From the NCBI GenBank assembly GCA_937967755.1, contig CALBTA010000581.1, forward strand, positions 1 to 5,255: a stretch of 5,255 nucleotides of DNA, read 5' to 3'. The notes below the pieces were generated by a model that made no database searches, was not told the DNA's origin, and was given only the letters and a program-made list of their open reading frames with translations. The stretch's first letter is position 1. Every line of letters begins with the position of its first letter. Both the position numbers and the translations under genes were made by a program. The stretch is from an uncultured Planctomycetaceae bacterium. Its GTDB lineage: Bacteria; Planctomycetota; Planctomycetia; Pirellulales; Pirellulaceae. Below are positions 1 through 5,255 of the stretch, in pieces.

Positions 1-303
1 GTCATTGCGTTCTCGCAATGCGAAGATGGCGGGTGGGACTATGTCGCCCATCGCCAACAGCGCGGGCATGATTTGAGCCTGGCCGTGATGCAGGCCAAGG
101 CGCTGCGCAGCGCTGTTGACAGCGGGCTGGACGTGCCGCCGGAAGTGGTCGATCTGGCGATCAAGAGCGTTCGCGAACATTACTCGCCAAAGGGGGGCAA
201 CCGGAACGACCCGGAATCGAAACAGCGCGAATTGCCGGGGCAATTCACCTATTCCAAAGGGGGCAGCGGAGGGACCATCGCCATGGCTGCCGCGGGTGTG
301 GTC

Positions 304-306
304 TGA
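304..306 (+). other. In-frame TGA interrupting the repeat-protein gene
   Basis: The codons read GTG GTC TGA CTG CAA GAG (A-A-G-V-V-stop-L-Q-E-Y-G), and both sides belong to the same domain in the same frame. From memory of the family, this helix often reads like 'TAxGLLC', which would put a Cys at the stop. TGC or TGT to TGA is then a one-base change. Origins from TGG (Trp) or CGA (Arg) are equally one step away. A nonsense mutation or base-call error is the simplest explanation; selenocysteine is possible but weakly supported. Confidence 0.9.
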
Positions 307-319
307 CTGCAAGAGTATG

Positions 320-337
320 GCCAGTACGACGACTGGC
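320..337 (+). other. Perfect 6-bp hairpin 13 nt after the in-frame TGA
   Basis: GCCAGT (320-325) and ACTGGC (332-337) are exact reverse complements around a 6-nt loop ACGACG. The position downstream of the TGA is roughly where a bacterial SECIS stem-loop sits, with about 19 nt from the stop codon to the loop. The loop has no G in its first two positions and the stem does not extend outward, so it fits the bacterial SECIS pattern poorly. It may simply be coding-sequence coincidence. Confidence 0.3.
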
Positions 338-729
338 GAATTCCCAAAAACATGGACATCATCGCCGAAGCCATTCGGCAGAAAACCAAGGCCAAGCGTA
401 ACAACGACGGGTCGCTGCCGTTCGACGCCTACACGTTGTACTATGTCGGGCAGGCGTTGTATCAGGTCGGCGATCCGTATTGGGAGGAATCGTACCCGCT
501 GCTGCGCGACTACCTCGTCCGCAGCCAACGGAAAGACAAGGACAAACCAGCGGAAGATGGCAAGTGGGTCGCCGGCGGGCATGTCGGCGGGAAGCCGGGC
601 GACCTGTATGGAACTTCCGTAGCCTGCTTCATCCTGGCAATGCCCAACCGATACCTGCCGATTCTGCAGGAGGGTAAAATCGAAAGCGTGCGAAAGCGGT
701 TTTCGGGTGATGAGGAATGACGGACGGGA

Positions 730-754
730 AGCGGCAGGGCGCAAGCCCTCCGGT
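730..754 (+). repeat. REP-like palindromic unit A
   Basis: This 25-nt unit starts AGCGG and ends CCGGT. It folds as CGG, a bulged C, then AGGGC (736-740), loop GCAA (741-744), GCCCT (745-749) and CCG (750-752). The GCAA loop is a GNRA tetraloop. It matches unit B, read on the opposite strand, at 19 of 25 positions. The bases just 5' are GAAG overlapping the unit (728-731), where unit B has GTAG. Planctomycete intergenic regions often carry palindromes with this kind of core, so a dispersed genomic repeat is likely, though copy number cannot be seen here. The A-run after the hairpin (755-760) is not a U-tract on this strand, so it does not look like an intrinsic terminator. Confidence 0.6.
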
Positions 755-771
755 AAAAAACTATGTGACTA

Positions 772-796
772 ACCGGGTGGCTAGCGCCGCTCCGCT
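772..796 (-). repeat. REP-like palindromic unit B, inverted relative to unit A
   Basis: Read on the minus strand, this 25-nt unit also starts AGCGG and ends CCGGT, with core GGC-GCTA-GCC. It is preceded by GTAG (minus strand 799-796), the tetranucleotide that flanks REP hairpins recognised by RAYT (REP-associated tyrosine) transposases. Its stem keeps unit A's layout: bulge at unit position 6, and pair 7/20 changed from A-T to G-C with pairing kept, although 8/19 is mismatched (C/A). The facing pair with a 17-nt spacer (755-771) is BIME-like. It ends 26 bp before the downstream start codon and so lies in that gene's leader if transcription enters from upstream. Confidence 0.6.
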
Positions 797-822
797 ACAA
801 GCAATAACGACCGCGTGAATTG

Positions 823-3435
823 ATGATCAACCTCCTAGCCATGCTTCAACTGAATTGGTGGTTCGCCGGCGCGGCGTTGGCGTGTGCTTGTGTGCCGCTG
901 ATTATTCACTTGCTTAACCGCCGGCGCTACCGCACGCTGCAATGGGCGGCGATGGATTTCTTGAAGCAAGCCCTGCAGCGAAATCGCCGGATCATGCAGA
1001 TTCGCGATCTGCTGCTGCTGGCCCTGCGAACGCTGGCCGTGTTGCTGTTCGGGCTGGCGCTGGCGCAGCCGTTGTGGAAGTCGCAATCCAACGAAGACTT
1101 CGATCCCAGCAACCGCAAACCGCTGCACGCCGTACTGATTGTCGATAACAGCATGAGCATGGCCTACGAACCGCCCGGCCAGGAAAGCGTGTTGCAGCGA
1201 GCGAAAGAACGGGCGACCGATTTCATTAACGAACTGCCCAGCGGCAGCCGCGTGACGGTCGTTCCGCTCTGTGCCTGGACGGGAAGTTACAGCCTGGATC
1301 CGTACCGAACCACCGAAGACGCGATCGCCGCGGTCGAGCAAATCACAGTCGCCCACCGTTCGACGAACATTGAAAACGCAAAGAACATCGCGCTGAAGGC
1401 GTCGGAGTTGGAATCAAGCTTCGCCAAGCGGATCGTGTTCATCAGCGACCAGCAACAGGCGAATTTGGCCGGCCGCGTCAGTGCAGATACGTTGAACTCG
1501 GACCCGGGGATGCAAGTGGTGGATTGCTCGGTCGAGACGCCGGAAAACTCTTGGATCTCGGAGTTTCGCCTGGACGACGACATCGCCGATGTCGAAACGC
1601 CGGCGAACTTCACCGTGCGGTTGCGTCACAGCGGGCAGGTTCGCCGGAAGGATGCTCAGGTGTCGCTGCATGTTGAGGATACCGAAGTCGCCGTGAAGCG
1701 GATCGACCTGGAGCCGGGCAGCGCGGAACAGGAAGTGACGTTCAGTTACACCTTTGACGACATCGCCCTGGATACAGGCACGACGAAGTACGTCCCGGTC
1801 AAGGTGAAGCTTTCGTCTGACGAGCATGACCGGTTGCCGCTGGATAACGAACGGTTCCTGATGGTGCCGGTTGTTTCCGCCTTGCCGGTGGTGTTTATTG
1901 ACGAGCTTGGCGAGCGCGATGAAAACCCGTCGCTAGGGCGCTACGGCGAAACCTGGCAGCTTCGCCGATTGCTGGTGCCGATTGTCGACCGCAACGACAC
2001 GTCGCGCCAATTGGTTAAGATCACACACATCGCTGCCGATGAGATTTCGCAAGACGTGCTGGCCGAAGCCCGCCTGGTTGTCATCGCCGGCGTCGAACAG
2101 CCGGCCAACGTTGAACTGCTACGAGAGTACGTCGCCCAAGGTGGCCAGTTGTTCATTGCCGCTGGCGGGCAGTTCGATCCCAGCGCTTGGAACTCGGCGG
2201 CCTGGCTCGAAGGGGAAGGTATTCTGCCCGCCCCGTTGCAGGCGGAACTAATCGGCCAACTGCCGGGAACCGAAGGGGCGAAGTACGATTGGTTTGAATT
2301 GAAATACGATTCTTCGCTGCGGACCAACGGGCTGTTCCAACTTACCGACGAAACCGACGCCGATCTCGCGGCGCTCTACACCGAACCTTATTTCTTTCAA
2401 GCAGTCGAAGTTGCCGATGTCGGCGAGGCGGATGACGAGTACTTGCAACAACAGGCGGAAAAACTTCGCGACGAACTGACGCAGTTGGTCGAAGCGACCG
2501 CCCGGCTGGGAAAGAGCAACGGGCAAGAGGAGGCAGGTGGGCTGACCGACGAACAACTTGCCAGGCAAGCCGCCGATGAGGAAGCCCTCCGCCGGTTGCG
2601 GCCCGGCTGGTTGCAATGGGTCGACTATTCCGATGAAGAGAAGCTGAAGGATCTGGCCGGCGACAGCGAAGCGCTCCAGCAGTACGCCAACGAACTGGCC
2701 CGCGACGAGCGCCCGCAGGTGCTTGCCCGCTTCACGAACGAGCACCCTTATTTGGTCACGCGGAAAATCGGCCGCGGCCGGGTGATGTTCGCCGCCAGCG
2801 GCATCAAGCCGGAGTGGAACATGCTGGGCCGAACCAGCGCCGTGCTGTTGCTCGACCGCATCGTTCGAGGCATGATCAACTCCACGCTGCCGCGGCATAC
2901 CTTCATTGCACAAGACAGCATTTCGTTGCCGGTGTTGAAGAACACCAGCGGGCTGCAATTGGAACTAAACCGCCCGGTCGTGGGTGATGAAGCGACCGAC
3001 CCAGAGACGTTGAACGTCGGCTACATCGGCTCGCAAACGCGCGGCATTACCATTCACAACCCACTACATCAAGGCGTTTACCGGATCGCGGCCTACAGTC
3101 CGGGTGGCAGCGCAGACGCCTCGGCCGGGCGGGAAGAAATTTGGAACACCGCGATCGCCATCAACATCAACGAAGCGGGCGAAGGTGAAGAGTCGGAACT
3201 CGCTCCGCTGACGCGAGCCTTTTTTGAAGAACGAACCGCCGGGGAAGAACTGCCGATTCGCTGGGTCGCCGCCGGCGAGAGCATCAGCCTCGACGGATCG
3301 TCCGTACGCGGAAACTGGTGGTGGAAAGCGCTGGCGTTTGTCGTGCTGGTTCTGCTGCTGGTCGAAATCGCCATCTTAGCCTGGCCAGCGGTCGCCGCAT
3401 CACAAACCGAAAATCCCTCCGAGGCATCCGCCTAA
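823..3435 (+). CDS. BatA-like membrane protein with VWA and glutamine-amidotransferase-like domains
   Basis: 870 residues from ATG 823. TTG 820 and ATG 841 are alternatives; none has a clear Shine-Dalgarno site. The N-terminus matches the BatA-type membrane domain: helix about 10-29, then 'IIHLLNRRRYRTLQWAAMDF', then helix about 62-84. A VWA domain follows with a complete MIDAS: D108-x-S110-x-S112, a Thr in 'STNI' (T181) and D209 in 'VFISD'. A beta-rich region (about 245-350) leads to a class-I-amidotransferase-like fold (about 352-480, with 'LREYVAQGGQLFIAAGGQFDP'). That fold has no nucleophilic Cys, so it is probably a binding domain rather than an enzyme. Next come a charged, Glu/Ala/Leu-rich helical insert (about 528-632), the rest of the core ('IGRGRVMFAASG', 649-660) and a final membrane helix (about 834-853). 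The middle is probably periplasmic. Relatives are encoded with MoxR ATPases and DUF58 proteins; the substrate is unknown. Only 24 bp separate it from the next gene, which suggests co-transcription. Confidence 0.9.
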   Translation: MINLLAMLQLNWWFAGAALACACVPLIIHLLNRRRYRTLQWAAMDFLKQALQRNRRIMQIRDLLLLALRTLAVLLFGLALAQPLWKSQSNEDFDPSNRKPLHAVLIVDNSMSMAYEPPGQESVLQRAKERATDFINELPSGSRVTVVPLCAWTGSYSLDPYRTTEDAIAAVEQITVAHRSTNIENAKNIALKASELESSFAKRIVFISDQQQANLAGRVSADTLNSDPGMQVVDCSVETPENSWISEFRLDDDIADVETPANFTVRLRHSGQVRRKDAQVSLHVEDTEVAVKRIDLEPGSAEQEVTFSYTFDDIALDTGTTKYVPVKVKLSSDEHDRLPLDNERFLMVPVVSALPVVFIDELGERDENPSLGRYGETWQLRRLLVPIVDRNDTSRQLVKITHIAADEISQDVLAEARLVVIAGVEQPANVELLREYVAQGGQLFIAAGGQFDPSAWNSAAWLEGEGILPAPLQAELIGQLPGTEGAKYDWFELKYDSSLRTNGLFQLTDETDADLAALYTEPYFFQAVEVADVGEADDEYLQQQAEKLRDELTQLVEATARLGKSNGQEEAGGLTDEQLARQAADEEALRRLRPGWLQWVDYSDEEKLKDLAGDSEALQQYANELARDERPQVLARFTNEHPYLVTRKIGRGRVMFAASGIKPEWNMLGRTSAVLLLDRIVRGMINSTLPRHTFIAQDSISLPVLKNTSGLQLELNRPVVGDEATDPETLNVGYIGSQTRGITIHNPLHQGVYRIAAYSPGGSADASAGREEIWNTAIAININEAGEGEESELAPLTRAFFEERTAGEELPIRWVAAGESISLDGSSVRGNWWWKALAFVVLVLLLVEIAILAWPAVAASQTENPSEASA

Positions 3436-3459
3436 AACATAACCGAAGAATTCACATCC

Positions 3460-5255
3460 ATGTTCACGACGATCAAAGGTTGGCTGCTGGGGCTAGAGCG
3501 GGCGGAGGTCGTGCGCATCGACAGCATGGGCCTCAGCGCCGCCTGGGCATCGGGCAGCGGTCGGTTTTGGGTTTACTTCGGCGCGGTCTGCCTGTTCGCG
3601 ATTGCCGTTTACTTTTACATGAAGTTTCAAACCCGCGGCACGCCGTTCAGCCGCGGCGTGCTGGGTGTTTGCCGCGGTCTGTTGTTGGCGTTGGTCTTCA
3701 TCACTTTGGCTGATCCGTACATCGCGCTGCACAACGTTTACCAGTCGCCGCCGCTGCTGTATGTACTGTTCGACGGTACCGAGAGCATGGGCATTGCCGA
3801 TGAGCTAACGGCAGAAGACCGTGACGCATTGGCCGGCGCTGTTGGGCTGACCGTCAAGCCCGAAGACGAAGCCCCGGCGAGGATCGACTACGTTAAGGCG
3901 ATGGTCGCCCGCGAAGACGAACAGAACGTGTTGAAGCGTTTTCGCGATGAAAAAGATGTGCTGGTCGAAGCGTATGTGTTCGAGGGGGCGAACACAAGCG
4001 AGCTGCGCCGGTTGTCGTTGGGCGATGACGGTGCCACGTTCGATCCGAAATACCTCGCCGACCAGTTGACCGCCAGCGGACAGGTCACCGCGCTCGGCAG
4101 CGTGATGGACGAACTGAGCGCACAGCCCGGCAAAGCCCATTTGGCGGGCGTGGTCATGGTTAGCGACTATGCCCAGAACGCCGGGCGGGCACCGGTGGGC
4201 GATGCGATGGACGGCCGCGTCTCGCCCGTTTCTCGGTTGAACGTTCCGATTCACACCGTCGGCATCGGGGCCACGGAAGTGATCAACCTGGCGGTCGACA
4301 TCCGCCCTGATGTGAAGATGAAACGTGCCGAACGTTCCAACGTGGCCGTGCGTTGGACGCAGACGGGCCTCAAAAGCGAACTGGCCACGATTCGCGTGAC
4401 CGGCCGCTGGCTCGATGGCAGCGATGTCGGCAAGGAAGTGGAAGTCGGTGAAGAGACGATCACCATGGACGATACCTACGGAGTCGTCACCATGCCCTTC
4501 ACGCCTGAGGGGGCGGGGCAGATGGAGTTCACCGCGGAGGTGGATGTCCACACCGGCGAAATCAACGAGCAAGACAACTCCAGCGAAGACGTCGTCCCGA
4601 TCATCGACGACCACCTGAACCTGATGTACGTCGCCCACGAACCCGATTGGGAATGGCGTTTCATCAAGGAAGTTTTCCACCGTGACAAGCTGGTCGGCAT
4701 CGAGGGTTTCCGCACGTACCTCCGCTCGGCCGACCCGAAAGTTCGGCAGCACAATGATCTGTTCCTACCCACCCTCACGCCCAAGCGCAGCGAGTTTTTC
4801 GCAAACGACATCATCTTCCTGGGCGACATGCCGGGTTCGGCGTTGTCGGATCGGTTCTGCGAATTGACGAAAGAATTCGTCGCCGAATTTGGCGGCGGTC
4901 TGGTCGTCATCGCCGGGCCGCGGTTCGGGCCGGGCGAGTTGGTCGGCACGCCGCTGGAAGACATGTTGCCGGTCAAGCTCGACCCCGCGGCGAAGATTCG
5001 TGACCAACGTGAGTTCATGTTGGAACTGACCCCGCACGGGCAAGCGGCCGATTTCATGCGGATGGGCGATGGCGAAGACGACACGCAGAACATTGCCGCC
5101 TGGAGAAACTTGGGGCCGCTCCCTTGGTATCAGCCGGTTCGCGGGGTGAAGGAAGGGTTCGCCGAAGTGCTCGCCGAACATCCCACCGACCTCTGCCCCG
5201 ACGGCAAGACCCGGCAGCCGATCATCGCCCGCCGGAACTTCGGCAAAGGGGAAGT
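3460..5255 (+). CDS. VWA/glutamine-amidotransferase-like membrane protein, 3' end outside window
   Basis: Open from ATG 3460 through the window end: 598 complete codons plus two bases. A weak purine stretch, GAAGAA (3445-3450), precedes the start. Two membrane helices (about 37-54 and 67-90, the latter ending 'LADPY') precede a VWA-like domain beginning 'LLYVLFDGTESMGI' (99-112). Its metal-site motif is D105-G-T107-E-S109 rather than the usual DxSxS, with a likely later acidic ligand at D236 in 'VVMVSDYAQN'. A beta-rich section (about 275-380, ending in a 'EQDNSSEDVVPI' linker) leads to the amidotransferase-like domain: 'LMYVAHEPDWEWRFIKEVF' (388-406) and 'EFGGGLVVIAGPRFGPGEL' (476-494), followed by 'GTPLEDMLPV'. 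No catalytic Cys is seen at the usual elbow. The plan matches the partner protein commonly encoded next to BatA-like proteins in planctomycetes. It probably forms a membrane complex with the upstream product; the biological role is unknown. Confidence 0.9.
   Translation, partial: MFTTIKGWLLGLERAEVVRIDSMGLSAAWASGSGRFWVYFGAVCLFAIAVYFYMKFQTRGTPFSRGVLGVCRGLLLALVFITLADPYIALHNVYQSPPLLYVLFDGTESMGIADELTAEDRDALAGAVGLTVKPEDEAPARIDYVKAMVAREDEQNVLKRFRDEKDVLVEAYVFEGANTSELRRLSLGDDGATFDPKYLADQLTASGQVTALGSVMDELSAQPGKAHLAGVVMVSDYAQNAGRAPVGDAMDGRVSPVSRLNVPIHTVGIGATEVINLAVDIRPDVKMKRAERSNVAVRWTQTGLKSELATIRVTGRWLDGSDVGKEVEVGEETITMDDTYGVVTMPFTPEGAGQMEFTAEVDVHTGEINEQDNSSEDVVPIIDDHLNLMYVAHEPDWEWRFIKEVFHRDKLVGIEGFRTYLRSADPKVRQHNDLFLPTLTPKRSEFFANDIIFLGDMPGSALSDRFCELTKEFVAEFGGGLVVIAGPRFGPGELVGTPLEDMLPVKLDPAAKIRDQREFMLELTPHGQAADFMRMGDGEDDTQNIAAWRNLGPLPWYQPVRGVKEGFAEVLAEHPTDLCPDGKTRQPIIARRNFGKGE

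Larger units (their letters stand above)
1..720 (+). pseudogene. Terpenoid-cyclase/prenyltransferase-like repeat protein, 3' part, interrupted by in-frame TGA
   Basis: The frame is open from base 1 (5' end outside the window) and ends at TGA 718-720, giving 239 codons with one internal TGA at codon 102. Seen: an aromatic 'QCEDGGWDY' motif at residues 6-14, a second repeat around 'DGKW' (186-189), and a closing 'YGTSVACFILAMPNRYLPI' segment starting at residue 203. These match the tandem alpha-alpha-toroid repeats of the squalene-hopene cyclase / prenyltransferase superfamily, as found in large, uncharacterised planctomycete proteins. No DxDD protonation motif is visible in this part, so cyclase activity cannot be claimed. 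Both halves keep family-like sequence in one frame with no indel, so the break looks recent. If the stop is real, the protein is truncated before its last repeats. An internal restart at ATG 352 (codons for MDIIAEAIR) could make a 122-residue fragment, but no good ribosome site precedes it. Family call fairly sure; functional state uncertain. Confidence 0.75.

Noticed and set aside
116..622. Overlapping + strand frame of 168 codons bridging the in-frame TGA region
   Set aside because: The translation is Arg/Ser/Thr-rich low-complexity sequence, while the other frame carries the family motifs on both sides of the TGA. It does not represent a frameshifted continuation.
736..760. Possible intrinsic terminator after the repeat-protein gene
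   Set aside because: The hairpin is good but is followed by GGTAAAAAA, not a T-run, on the + strand. On the minus strand the T-run precedes rather than follows the unit A hairpin, and it lies 12 nt past unit B, too far for a typical terminator.
1575..1768. Repeated 12-mer GACGACATCGCC at about 1575 and 1757
   Set aside because: Both copies encode Asp-Asp-Ile-Ala in unrelated contexts with preferred codons; no further similarity surrounds them.
2248..2958. Minus-strand open frame (236 codons) inside the BatA-like gene
   Set aside because: It is antisense to a well-supported coding region and shows no motif or start signal; GC-rich shadow frame.
3805..4752. Long minus-strand open frame (315 codons) opposite the second VWA gene
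   Set aside because: It is antisense to a much longer frame with clear membrane, VWA and amidotransferase motifs. Its His/Arg/Val/Asp-rich composition is typical of a GC-rich mirror frame, and no domain is recognisable.

Overview
The window reads as bacterial chromosome from a planctomycete, most likely of the Pirellulales type. The grounds are the GC-rich coding style, the absence of clear Shine-Dalgarno sites, and the gene set: a squalene-cyclase-like repeat protein beside two large membrane-anchored proteins that combine von Willebrand factor A (VWA) and glutamine-amidotransferase-like domains. That assignment rests on remembered family features, not on a search. Everything convincing is on the + strand.

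Bases 1-720 hold the 3' part of a terpenoid-cyclase / prenyltransferase-like alpha-alpha-toroid repeat protein. Its frame is broken by one in-frame TGA at 304-306, yet coding character and family motifs continue in the same frame to the natural stop at 718-720. This is a recent nonsense mutation, a sequence error, or (less likely) a recoded codon. Bases 721-822 are intergenic. They contain two 25-nt copies of a REP-like palindromic unit facing each other (730-754 and 772-796), one preceded by GTAG, which resembles a BIME.

Bases 823-3435 encode an 870-residue BatA-like protein: N-terminal membrane domain, VWA domain with a complete MIDAS motif, beta-rich region, amidotransferase-like fold without a catalytic Cys, a charged helical insert, and a C-terminal membrane helix. 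After 24 bp, bases 3460 to the window end hold the first 598 codons of a partner protein of similar plan: two N-terminal membrane helices, a VWA domain with an altered metal site, a beta-rich middle and another amidotransferase-like domain. This second long reading frame runs off the edge of the window.

The two VWA proteins look like one transcription unit and probably act together at the cytoplasmic membrane, as in MoxR/BatA-type modules where a MoxR AAA+ ATPase and a DUF58 protein are encoded nearby. Those partners are not inside this window. No tRNA, rRNA, CRISPR array, transposase or convincing intrinsic terminator was seen.
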